Below are positions 1 to 10,649 of a stretch of DNA of 64,000 nucleotides, piece after piece. The position numbers and the translations under genes are program-made. The stretch comes from Psoroptes ovis (Eukaryota; Arthropoda; Arachnida; Sarcoptiformes; Psoroptidae), in NCBI GenBank assembly GCA_002943765.1, contig PQWQ01000008.1, positions 124,001 through 188,000 of the forward strand. The letters run 5' to 3'. How positions within the stretch are numbered: position 1 is the stretch's first letter; every line of letters begins with the position of its first letter. The notes below the pieces were generated by a model. That model ran no database searches and was not told where the DNA came from. It saw nothing but the letters and a program-made list of their open reading frames with translations.

Positions 1-1743
1 AATCAATCGAAGATGTCAACCGGTTAAACTTGGGTACCGATTTAGGGTCAAAATCGAATTCGAATCAAATTAGTCCAATTAATTATTGTTATGTTAATTA
101 ATTACACACAAAATTAGATAATCTCGTATCATATGAACACTGAGAAAACACACGCATTGAAAAATCGAAAAAATTAAGCGCGAGCTGCTGTTTTTTTCAA
201 GCTGTTTTCAAGCGTACAAACACATACATACATTACACTTTGAAAAAAATCCTTTGATGGTGTGGTGGTGGTGGTTGGTGGTCGGTGGTGGCGTGCTTGC
301 TGCAAAACCAAAAAGCACCATTCATATGAATATGTGTGTGTGCACATTCACAGTGTACGAATCGAAAAAAATGAAAAACACATTGTAACACACTCATATG
401 GCAAACATTCACATATGTGAATGAAACACGAGCGGTGTGCGTTTTTTTTTCGAATTTCACTTCGAAATCAACCAGCCTTAGGGAAGGGGCTCCTGCCATG
501 CTTTCGCTTCCCCCCGCCGCTGATTTCTTCGTCATCAATTGATTAATTGATCAATCAAACAAACCCCCCCATTCGGTGTGTGTGTGTGTGTGTGAGTGTA
601 TGTGAATGATCAACTGCTGATCATATGAGGATGATTGTTCGAAAATATATATATATTGATAGCTAGTGGTAGTGGTATTGATTTGAAAGCAGTGTTTTTT
701 AGAAGGTGCTACTACTGTTTTTTTCTCACTTTTTTATTTGCTGCTAGAACATTGTGAGAATTAAGTTTTATGATGCAATCTTTATATGAACATGCACATG
801 TTTACTTGAAATTCGTTTACCTCCTCCTCATCCTCTTATTTGGAAAACTGCTGATTTTTTTTTACAGCTGAATCGATGTACCAGCTGCTTTTTCGGTTGC
901 CACTCCCACTCGTTTTTTTTTTGTTGAGGTACTTTTTGGAAGCAGCTGTTAACTGGATGGCTGGTTGCTTAATGGCGGCGGCTGTGGGGGGTTGCGGTTT
1001 TTTATCAATCATTTATTTTATTGCCCCTGACTCCTTGGCTAAATGCCAACTTTGGCTGGAAGGGGAAAAACCAGCCACCATTTTTTTTACACTGAAAATG
1101 TGAATGGATCTCTGCCCAATCTCAGGTGGCGCTCGCTCAACACTCAGCTGTGTCTTACCACGCGCACATATAACACAGTTATCATATGATTCTCGTTGAT
1201 AAAAATGTGTGCGCGGTGTGATTTTTTTTTTCTTGATTGCCAGGAAATTTTTTTCTTTTGACAAAAATTCATTTCTGTAAAATTTCTCGTATTTATATAA
1301 TTTTAGTTTGAAAAAATGATCATAGATGGCGCTAGTTTCGAAATTTTAAAATTTTAAATTTTTTTAAAAAGCGCGAAAATTTATTTTCAAAGTTCATTCA
1401 TTCATTCATTTTCATTTCAAACAAACAAACAACCTTAAAACTTGATTTATTTCAAATCAAAAATTATAATTATTATTTTCAATATTAATATATGAGATAT
1501 TTTAAATCGATATATATGAGAAATATGGACGTAAATATTTCTTTTAGAGCTGTGAAACGTATGTGCAATAGTATCTATGTATGTAGGTCTAAATGTGTGT
1601 GTGTGTGTGTGTAGCGCTAATTCAGTAATAATGTGAGTCCACAAAGTCTGTATTGTGAGCTTTGAATGTCTACTTTGTCATCTGTTTCAAAGGTCAGTGT
1701 ATTGAAATGACCCGGAATCATTCGAATAATTCGATATTGGAAT
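1..1743. other. Intergenic, AT-rich with one GC-richer island
   Basis: I see no gene I can support here. The stretch holds a TG microsatellite near 577-594, another near 1596-1613, several TCATATGA palindromes (about 130, 320, 394, 622 and 1180) and a GC-richer patch around 480-1150 with several CAGCTG E-box-like words. Two AGRTGGCGC words lie at 1121-1134 and 1321-1335. Short open frames in the GC-richer patch lack splice context or family similarity. Confidence 0.5.
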
Positions 1744-2871
1744 CTATTTTGGGCTGGTAAACATGAATGGGATATATTGCATAGCCAATTTCGATATCGT
1801 ATTTTCAGCCGGTTTCGCACCTTTATTCGGTTTAGCCGATTGCATAATACGTTTACAATTCGATGAACCACCAGGGAATACATCGAATGGACAGAATAAA
1901 TCAGTAAACGGCCCGATAGTATTATTATGAAATTCTCGGGCAACACCGGCACCATCAGCTGTACATTCTTGTTTGATCATTTGTTGTGAACATTCGAACC
2001 ATGTGTTGAAACCACAACACAGCTGTTCGTGAATATCATCGGCACGCAAATTATTCATATCGATTTTACCGGCAACATGTAAGAATGGATCATTACATTG
2101 GGCTTTGAATTCATCGGTACTCAATACTTTTGAATGGAAACATGGTGAATGTTTAAGGAATTCTGTGTCAAAGGTCAAAGAAAACAAACAATTACATTGA
2201 ATTACACTACAAATCAATCAATAACACGTGTCACGTACTTGATTTTTGTTGACTATTTTCACAGAATCTGGTAACACGATGCATAACAATATCCATAACT
2301 AAATCACTTAATTCTCGATGAAGCGGGGTACCACATTTTTTAAAATATTGTTTTGCACATTTCATTGTATCATCTTTGATTGTTCTAACGTAATTGTAAA
2401 ATGAAAGGATTATAGATTGTTGGACCAATTGTTAATCAAAAAATTTAGTCCACAAATGACCCAAGAAAAACTTAAAAACTTACTTGCAAATACGATTCAA
2501 ACCTTGCGAAGTGGTTATTATGGATGTTGGATCATCTTCTTTACCCAAGGCTGTCAACTTATCCAAACATTTAATTATCTCTTTTTGATGACATTGATCA
2601 AAATGATTTTTTTGTTTATTATTATGATTATTACGATTACGACGTTTTTTTTGTTGTGCATCAACCATTTGTAATATAATGGCCAGGATAACAACTGTGT
2701 AAAGGATTATATCTATGTGAAATAAAGAGAGAGAGAAAGACAGTGGGAAAATTGGATTAATCAATGAATTAATTAATCGAATCAATGAACTAATTAATTA
2801 TGAACAAAATTGATTAAAAAAATGAAATTTGATTCGATCCACTTACATAGTTTACGGCTGATTAGCTTCAT
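1744..2871 (-). CDS. Secreted cysteine-rich protein, family not recognised
   Basis: Four-exon model, exons 2871-2847, 2712-2484, 2384-2239 and 2162-1744, each bounded by GT..AG, giving 272 residues in one frame. The ATG at 2871 is chosen because exon 1 plus the start of exon 2 makes a classic signal peptide: MKLISRKL followed by a hydrophobic run ending at MVDA, about residue 27. The mature part begins with a basic Gln/Asn/Lys stretch and carries about 14 cysteines, including an LCCGFNTWFEC motif and later FCPFD. That is consistent with an extracellular disulfide-rich protein. I do not recognise the family and assign no function. The last exon ends in a stop with no membrane segment, so secretion is more likely than membrane anchoring. 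The reading frame and signal peptide are well supported; the role is unknown. Confidence 0.75.
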
Positions 2872-3238
2872 TTTTGAATATTTTAATTCGTGTATTAAGA
2901 TTGAATTGAAGTAAAGTGAAGTTATTCGATGAAATATAGAAGGATTGAAAAGGATTATAGATTGAATAAATGGAATTTTGAAGAACAGATTTCAAACGAT
3001 AGCCAGCTTTTGATGTCACAGCGAATGATTACAGCAAATGGCCACAAACAAACGACAATTGAATTGAATTGATCGGTGTTCTATCAAAAATTTAAAATTT
3101 TGAAAAAATAAAAAATAATAAAAGGCTTTAAAAGGATGCTTAATGATTCAATTCATTCATTAATCTATCTATCGATCGATACCTGTGTAGTATTTGTAAT
3201 TGTTTAAATTGAATAAATTCAATTTTATTCAATTTTTA

Positions 3239-3263
3239 ATGATGATGATGATGATGATGATGA
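3239..3263. repeat. GAT trinucleotide microsatellite
   Basis: About eight uninterrupted GAT units lie between two genes. Confidence 0.85.
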
Positions 3264-3329
3264 ATCAAAATAAATAAATGAACAAAATAAAAACAATTAG
3301 TTGACAAACAAGTAAATCATTAATAAATA

Positions 3330-3412
3330 TTAGGTTGTCCGTAAAGTTTTGGCCGATTATCATGAACAACTCTATCGGTGATTAAGCGGAATAAACTTTT
3401 CGGACAATCTAA
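3330..3412. mobile_element. Mariner-type hairpin MITE, copy 1
   Basis: The 83-bp element starts TTAGGTTGTCC, ends GGACAATCTAA and is flanked by TA on both sides. The interior has the B-type words (ACAACTCTAT, ATTAAGCGGAAT) in inverse orientation. Confidence 0.9.
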
Positions 3413-4826
3413 TATTTCATCAATATTTTATTCAATATTAATCAATCAAAGGAAATACAATTAAGTAAATGGTTTTTTTTTTGTTGCATTCAATTTATTC
3501 ATTTATTTACCTCTTTGATTAATAATATTTTAATATATTAATCGATCATCGATTTAAGATTGAAAAATTGAAAATGAAAAACAACACAAAACAAAACAAA
3601 TGACTTATGTTCAATGTTAAACAAAAATGATTGAAAATGTCAATCGTACATATTGTAACCAAGAAAAAAAATACGTATACGTATTTACCCCATTGGTTAC
3701 GATTCATTAAAGAAATTTACTTAAGAAAATTTTAACCAAAAAAATCTTTAAGAAAAATAATTGTTAAGAAAATAATGATTAATGGCAATATATTTACCTG
3801 GAAATGTTTAATTTCTGTCGTTGTTTATTTTGATTTTGTCGAATTGAAAAAACAATGGAAATATACACCGAAAATCAATTAAAAGTCAATGGAAATCGAT
3901 GCGATGGAGTTTGTCAAAGGGGAAAGTAAAAAACAACACTGAAAACACTGAACACACAGACACAAAAAATTTTGAAAATATGTATTTTTGAATGCTTGAA
4001 TAGCTCTGGCGTAGCAATTATCAATTGAAACATTCGTACCAAAATTGTCAGCTGTTTGATTGAGCCGGATGTGTAAAATAATCGATTCAATAATTACACA
4101 GAGAAATATTTGTTTCGTTAATGAATTTACTTTTCGTAATAAACTTCCTTTCAAAAATTGAACGAAATGATAATTGATTCGATCACTGGCGCGGTATCAC
4201 TGGCTGAAATGTTTCAGAAAACGGATTCGGCGAGATGCTTTGAGCAATGATTTTTGTCTGAATGATTTTTGAAAGATCAAAATGTTTCAAATCTTAGGAT
4301 AACGACAAAATGAGTCGTTCACTGACAGCGAATGCTGAAGGTGGTGGCTAAGGTGGTGGTGGTGGTGGAGAGAAATTTTCTCCCTGGAACACCTTTTCTT
4401 GTTGGAAAAGTTTCTTGCTAAAGATTTGTCCCCGGCGAAGAGAAAATTCAAAAATTGTTCCCATTCGAAAATCGAACGAATTTGAGAGCCTCGAGCGTCT
4501 CTTGTGTTCGATTGTTCATTGACAGATATTGTTCCAATCAAATCAATTGGCTGTTTATGGCTGATCAACATCTGTCACTGAGCTTGTTGCTGGATGTTCA
4601 CCACAAGCCTTAGCCAGTTGTTGTGCGTGTTTTTTGCTGTTTTCGGAGACAAAATGATGCAAAACGAATTTGAAGCATTTGAAACACTCAACAACGATAG
4701 CAGACCAAGTGAAATTGGGGCCAATGAAATGCTGACAAAATGTCAAAATTTTTAAAATCAAAAATTTTTGAAAAATCAAAACAATTCAGACAAATTGAAG
4801 AGTTTTGACCTATTAGTCTGTTTGTA

Positions 4827-4909
4827 TGAGGCTGTCCGAAAAGTTCATTCCGCTTAATTTCGATAGAGTTGCTCAATGAAAATCGGCCAGAACTTTCCGG
4901 ACAACCTAA
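4827..4909. mobile_element. Mariner-type hairpin MITE, copy 2
   Basis: B-type copy with a mutated left tip (TGAGGCTGTCC) preceded by TA. The interior CATTCCGCTTAATT and GATAGAGTTGCTCA match other B copies, and it ends GGACAACCTAA. Confidence 0.85.
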
Positions 4910-5786
4910 TGCAAATGTATGTGTGTAGCTCGCGCAGCAATGAACATAGAACAAATACAAATTGAATCAAATTATCATTATAATTATTCGTTCTAATTTT
5001 TTTTTGTTTGACCATTTCTCTTTGCGATCACAGACACTCCCACCTCTGATGATCTTAAATCTAAGATTTGCATGCATTTGTAAGGTTTATATGTTAGTAA
5101 GTTATGTTTGACTGACATTCATTCGTTCATTCGTCCCTAATCATAGCTTGATGGACCTTGGTACATTATTTGAATTTTCAATGTCAGTCTTATCAATGTC
5201 GAAGCAAATTAATCATTGAATTATTCAATTTCTAATTAAATATAAAATATTAAATTAATTAAAAATTCAAATTTTTCAAATTATTTAATCGAGGTTAAAC
5301 ATCATTGAATATCATTGAATCATTTGAATTTTCAAATATTTTACACTGAAAACGATGCGGACATTGTCTTGGGCATCCAATCATTCAGCATCCATATGTC
5401 AAAATATGCATCGAGGCTCATTGAAAACATTGAAACATGCTGAATGACACAGATACACACGCAGATAAACAAACACAGATGCCAATGCCACTCTTTGCTT
5501 CAGGACGTCAACACTGAATTGCTTGTCTACGAGCTTGCTTGCTTGCTTGTTGTTATTTGTTGCTGTTTGAATGTTGTTGCCGGTCCTTCCCCAAACATCT
5601 CTTTTCCAAAAGACCTTTCGAATCAATTAAACTTTTGGAACTTTAATCAGAACAAAATTAATTAGCTTAAATTGGTGAAATATTAAGGGTCAAAATTTTT
5701 GACAAGTGATTTGAGCGCCATCTGGTGTTTTGTTTCTGAACTTTTTAGGATTTTAAATTTTTAAAATTTTTGATCAAAAATTTTAA

Positions 5787-8558
5787 TTATTCAAAACATA
5801 TAAATCTTAATCTGTTACGATCTAAATACAGAATTGTTGGTAATCGATTCGATGATGATGATGATGATCGATTTATTTGTATTATATCATAATTATTATT
5901 GATTGGAAATTGATAGCCATCATCATCATCATCTTCATCGTCATTGTCATCATCATTGACCCCTTTGAAATCGGTTTCATCGTTTTTAAGGCGACCGCCA
6001 TTGCCTTTGGGGCCATTTGGCCTTCTATTACCACGGTGATGGTCATCATTCGATGATGTTGAAGCCTGTATAAGTGAAAATAGTCGATTTTTTCGGACAA
6101 ATTCGAGCAGCTGTTTTTCTCGCTGCGCTTGTTTAATATTGTCCAGGGATTTCATCGATTTCGGATCATGTTCACCTGTTGATTGCTGCGATAATAGCCA
6201 TTGATCAAACAGATTCTCATAAATCGATGAATATCTGTGGTCGAATATCCTCGAATAATAATCTTCATGATCATAGATATTATAATTGTAATAAATTTCA
6301 TTAAGGTTATTGGCTGGTGATGGTAATCGGGACCAATTGGTCAAAATTTTCAGTTGATTCATCGATAACGAGGGCCATGAGGGCTGATTATCAGCGATTA
6401 ACGAAGTATCCAAAGGTAAACTGGACACAAACAATCGGTGATCGATTAGGCATCCATAAGGTAACAGGTTTAGTATGTCGATGATTAAATTTTCAATTCG
6501 ATCGAGGCCATAACCCTTAATATTATTATCACAATCATTAATATTCGGTTGATTCATCATCAACAGATTTAATTCATTTTCACCTACGAGTAAATGTATC
6601 TTGGTTGGCATCAATATCTTCATACATAGTAAACATATGAAACAATAATATTCTTTGTTTAAGGTGTCATTGAGGGTTAATGGTGGTAATGATTTTGGCA
6701 AGAAATTTCCCATAAATATCAATGGTTCTGATTGAATAAATGGAAATTTCGAAAATAATTTCTCCGTTAACGAACATAAATCATTGATTGATGATTGTAA
6801 ATATCCAATAATACAAAGCGATTGATGACAATCAATTTCGATGATCATTGATTGATAATTCGTGAATAAATTTTTAGAAAATTTTAATAAAATTTCCACC
6901 TGTTTCATCAATATTTGTCCATCAGTGAAGTAAAGCGATTTATGATCATTAAGCTGACCATTATTTCCACGATTTTGATGGTGATACATCATCATAAAAC
7001 GATTAATAAAATTATTGGCCATAATGAATATGTTCGATTGTTGGATATCATCAACAAAGCGGATGGCAATCGGCTCATCACCATCATTAACTCCATTGTT
7101 TCCAGTGCCATTGTTCGCTTTGCTGTCGCTGGTGTTGGACGCTCGATTGCATCGAGCATTAGCCGATGATTTCAATCGTTGCAATCGTTTAATATCACCC
7201 ATACGATTCAATTGTATTAACAGTGATGATAGTTTAAATTTATTATTATTGATTTGATCATTATTTTGACCATTATTTCTAAATAATGATCGTAAACAAT
7301 GATTACAACGATCATAATAAAGCTGTTCATCCATTAATCGTTGCCCATTGGTCGATGGTTTACAACGACAATTGAATTTTTGTTCAATTTCTTTGAAATA
7401 AGGGTTATAATTGCAGTTTTTAAGGCTTATTGATTCATCATCATTATTATTAATAACATTCGATTGATTATCGCTACTACTTAGCCGTAATACGCAAGCC
7501 AATAGATCATCATATCGAACATAACCCAATGATTGTTTATCCATGCGGCGAAATAATTGAAGACGATTATCTTTATACCAAGTACCTATAAACCAATCTA
7601 GTTTATTTAGTAGAATATTAAACGATGCGAAGGTCATTGACAATGATGGATAACATTGATTCGTGTATTCATTGTAAAGATATTCAGCTGATTTACGGAT
7701 GCTTTCAAGTGGCGCTAGTTGCGCATTATCTTTGGTATTTTCATTGCTATTACTACCATCAAGGGTCTTCAAGGTCGTTAGGCTGTGATCGGCCAAAACT
7801 CGATCAATTATATCTTCATAATCATATTCATTAAACACTGTTTGGTGATCAAAGAGTTTTTGATTAAAATAATCAAACAATTCACCACCCCATATACTGA
7901 GATTGATCATCGATGACAGCTGATTCAGTGGTAACCAAAGGATTGGCTGATCTCCGAGTTGTTGCTGCTGGAAATTCAAGTCCATTGGATTCCAATTACC
8001 ATTACAAATACACAAATTATCGCTGAGGTAATAACCTTCAAACATCCATCGATTAATGTATCGACGCAGTTTTGGCACTTTGATACGATCAATTTTGATT
8101 AATCGGAATTTCACTGAGGACCTACGATGAGGATCAACGATTACAATGTCCAACAATGATCGGATTGTTTCGGTTAATGATTGATTCATCGATGATGATG
8201 ATAATGGCAACTGAATGGATGGAAAATAATAATAATAATCAAGTATACGTTGAAGGGCTATAGTTTGATGGTCGGGACATTTAATGATCAGGCAAACAAT
8301 ATCTTTGAGTATTTCATGATTTTCACAGCTGATTTGTAGTTGAAGCGATTGATCTTCACCAGCGATCATTGGTTGCTGATTATCAAATATCAATGGTTGA
8401 TTAGGGGTCGTATTACTGACCAATTCATCATCTAATTCCCTTGAAAATCCGATACTTGTCAAACTTTTACTTGCAGACACTGGTATAGGTGGCAGTTCCA
8501 TCGATCCATCTGTATTATCATCCGAATCACTGGCATTTGAATCATTGTTCATTGACAT
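5787..8558 (-). CDS. PPP-fold pseudophosphatase with all catalytic motifs lost
   Basis: Intronless 923-residue frame; the ATG at 8558 is the first ATG. The C-terminal half follows the PPP phosphatase fold signature by signature, at the expected spacing, but each catalytic motif is changed. GDIHG appears as GYLQS (585-589), GDYVDRG as GNFLPKS (617-623), GNHE as GENE (659-662) and HGGL as SSLP (712-715). The LICRAHQ helix appears as LFSLIQAS (831-833 for QAS), and DGYEFF as DGYQFP (about 880-885), followed by a match to the terminal beta strands. None of the metal-binding Asp/His residues survives, so catalysis is not expected; a scaffold or regulatory role is inference. Upstream lie a degenerate EF-hand-like loop (MDKQSLGYVRYDD, from residue 339) and a CxC..CxxC pair (397/399 and 418/421), then a long unassigned N-terminus. 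PPEF/RdgC-type enzymes also pair EF-hands with a PPP domain, but in the opposite order. A 'GNDDD' acidic insert precedes the last motif. Confidence 0.8.
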   Translation of the reverse strand: MSMNNDSNASDSDDNTDGSMELPPIPVSASKSLTSIGFSRELDDELVSNTTPNQPLIFDNQQPMIAGEDQSLQLQISCENHEILKDIVCLIIKCPDHQTIALQRILDYYYYFPSIQLPLSSSSMNQSLTETIRSLLDIVIVDPHRRSSVKFRLIKIDRIKVPKLRRYINRWMFEGYYLSDNLCICNGNWNPMDLNFQQQQLGDQPILWLPLNQLSSMINLSIWGGELFDYFNQKLFDHQTVFNEYDYEDIIDRVLADHSLTTLKTLDGSNSNENTKDNAQLAPLESIRKSAEYLYNEYTNQCYPSLSMTFASFNILLNKLDWFIGTWYKDNRLQLFRRMDKQSLGYVRYDDLLACVLRLSSSDNQSNVINNNDDESISLKNCNYNPYFKEIEQKFNCRCKPSTNGQRLMDEQLYYDRCNHCLRSLFRNNGQNNDQINNNKFKLSSLLIQLNRMGDIKRLQRLKSSANARCNRASNTSDSKANNGTGNNGVNDGDEPIAIRFVDDIQQSNIFIMANNFINRFMMMYHHQNRGNNGQLNDHKSLYFTDGQILMKQVEILLKFSKNLFTNYQSMIIEIDCHQSLCIIGYLQSSINDLCSLTEKLFSKFPFIQSEPLIFMGNFLPKSLPPLTLNDTLNKEYYCFICLLCMKILMPTKIHLLVGENELNLLMMNQPNINDCDNNIKGYGLDRIENLIIDILNLLPYGCLIDHRLFVSSLPLDTSLIADNQPSWPSLSMNQLKILTNWSRLPSPANNLNEIYYNYNIYDHEDYYSRIFDHRYSSIYENLFDQWLLSQQSTGEHDPKSMKSLDNIKQAQREKQLLEFVRKNRLFSLIQASTSSNDDHHRGNRRPNGPKGNGGRLKNDETDFKGVNDDDNDDEDDDDDGYQFPINNNYDIIQINRSSSSSSNRLPTILYLDRNRLRFICFE

Positions 8559-10649
8559 GGCCAAAATTTTTGAATTTCTTATGCTTAATATGCACCCAAA
8601 TGCTTCGCAGTTTTTGACCAAGGAAAAGTATCGAATACTTTTATTTCGATTCGTGGAAAAATTCGATCATTTAATTTAATATATACACGGTTTTTCAAAG
8701 TTTAAATTCGTAATTTTAAAATTAAATTTCGTAATAATACAATTGAAAATTACATTCAAAAATTACGAAAATTAATTTTAAAACTACGAATTAAAACTTT
8801 AAACACTGTAATTAAATTTCAATTTTAATTAATAGATTTAAATTAATTAAATCAATTTAATTAAATTGCGAGTAATTTACGTTTATTATTATTATTGATT
8901 TAAACATTTAATATATTAATCGAATGGGCTGAATTGGTTGTTTGGTATTGATTCAACTGATTGATAAATTGTAAACTATCGAATGGGCGTCGTTTGTGAC
9001 CGTGACCATAACTTTGTCAATTGTGACTTTGAGAATTATGAATGGTTATTGATTGAGATTGGTCAATGTATTTTGCTGATTAATCTATTGATTAATTGAA
9101 ACTTAATTAATCTAAACTAATTGATTTGAATTGAAATTTGATTTGATTCTGTATGATTCTGTTGTATGTAAAATGGAGCACATAATAATCGATTCTAAAT
9201 ATATTCACTGAATAACAAAATGGAAACATGATTAAATGTATTGCAGGGGTAGCAAAGTTTTGTCATTGTTTATAATTGTATCAAATTGCATATACGGCTG
9301 TCATGGGTGTGTATGTTCGGGTATGTTGAAGTATGTATGTATTTTCGTGGATGTGTGGGCGTGTTGTTAGGGGTGTCTATGGGTTCATAATTTTTGCCAG
9401 TGTAATTGCACATTAATTGCAATTAATCAATTGATGATAATTAATTAATCGATGATGATGATGATTGATGATTGATACAAAATTTGAATTTGAATGAAAA
9501 TTGATATAATTTAAAAATGGCGATTGATTCATTCATTCAAAAAAAAAATGTAATTATTTAAAATGTAAAATGAATTTAGTCGTAGAAAAAATGAATGAAT
9601 AAATTAATTAATCGATTAATTAATTTGGTTAATCAAGTCAATTAATTAATGTGTTAATTGATTGATTAATTAAGTCAATTAATCAAGTAATTAAATGATA
9701 ATTTATATGAACATTTATATGCATCGAATGGAAAAGAAAGGAATGTATGTCTGTCATATATTAATATTTATGTGTGATGTATATTTCAATGTATAAACAT
9801 TTACAGCTTAATAATTGCCAAAATTGCATCAATGTATTTATATTAGCATATTATAGCTTATTGAAAAAACAGCTTATCAATATTTAAAGGTTCAAAAGGT
9901 TGTGTAAAAACCAAAAAAAAAAAAAAAAAAAAGCAAAAAAACAATAACAAAAGGCGAATATATTCTATGGATTATAATAACTATGGATAAATATGGATTA
10001 GTCTATCTATGCATGTGTTTGTGTATAATTGTCTCGGTGTAATTAACTAATTAATCAATAAATGGATACGTAAAAGGTATGTCAAAGGTTCATAGGTGCT
10101 GAAGATATTCAGGCTAAAAGGTGTTCAGCGTGAAAGGTGATTCTATGGGTGTGTGGGCGTAAATGGATAAGGTGTGTTTGAGGGTGTGCACGGGGCGTGT
10201 GGTATTTATCTATTTATTCGATTATTCGGTCACGTGTTTATTGTTGAATGATGATGATCACAAAACAAAAAAACAAAGCAAAAGAAAAAACAATGATTAA
10301 AATTTGAAGCTCGACATAATAATAGCAATAATAATAATAATAATCTGTTCAGGTGTATATCTGTGGGTGGATGTATGTAAGATGTTCAATGATGATTAAT
10401 TATATAATAATTGTAATTGTAATGTAATAATATTCGAATCGAATCAAATCAAAATAATAATAATAATAATAATTGCACTTTATATGATACAATCGGCTAC
10501 CAATACGCCCCCTTGTGACCATTTTGATTCATTGACCATTCACTTTAAATGATAAATTTGAGCAAAAATTTTTCAATCGATTGATTGATTCAATTTCATA
10601 TTTATGGGTCGGTTGGGTCCGATGTGGATGTGTTTATGAGCAAAACGAA
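8559..10649. other. AT-rich spacer, probably including the IGF2BP-like 3' UTR
   Basis: No coding frame can be supported. The right-hand part (about 9.2-10.6 kb) directly follows the stop of the KH-domain gene and probably carries its 3' UTR, since those mRNAs usually have long ones; this is inference. Contents include a palindromic AT-rich element (8684-8810), a poly-A run at about 9913-9931 and AAT trinucleotide runs near 10320-10343 and 10453-10472. Confidence 0.45.
8684..8810. mobile_element. AT-rich palindromic MITE, family 2 copy a
   Basis: About 127 bp. Inverted arms start TACACGG and end CACTGTA. Inside, TTTAAATTCGTAATTTTAAAAT is mirrored by ATTTTAAAACTACGAATT. It belongs to the same family as 27148, 27301, 40369 and 50611. 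Confidence 0.7.

Larger units (their letters stand above)
2872..5786. other. Intergenic spacer with two hairpin MITEs
   Basis: This gap lies between the start of the cysteine-rich gene and the stop of the next minus-strand gene. It contains a GAT microsatellite at about 3239-3263, a perfect TACGTATACGTA palindrome near 3673-3684, two mariner-type MITEs (3330-3412 and 4827-4909) and a CTCF-like word at 5713-5727. Short open frames at 3.9-5.6 kb have no homology I can see. Confidence 0.5.

Noticed and set aside
233..538. Minus-strand open frame beginning MTKKSAAGGSESMAGAP in a GC-richer patch
   Set aside because: It could be a first exon, but I find no convincing donor followed by a matching exon before the window edge, and the C-terminal half is low-complexity read-through of simple repeats.
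876..1103. Plus-strand frame of 75 codons with a hydrophobic start
   Set aside because: No splice context or family similarity; hydrophobicity comes from T-rich and GCN-rich DNA.
4287..4960. Overlapping minus-strand frames
   Set aside because: One frame runs across a MITE and the others show no conserved pattern; no plausible exon chain.
5399..5626. Minus-strand frame of 75 codons
   Set aside because: Composition is ordinary intergenic and there is no start or splice evidence.
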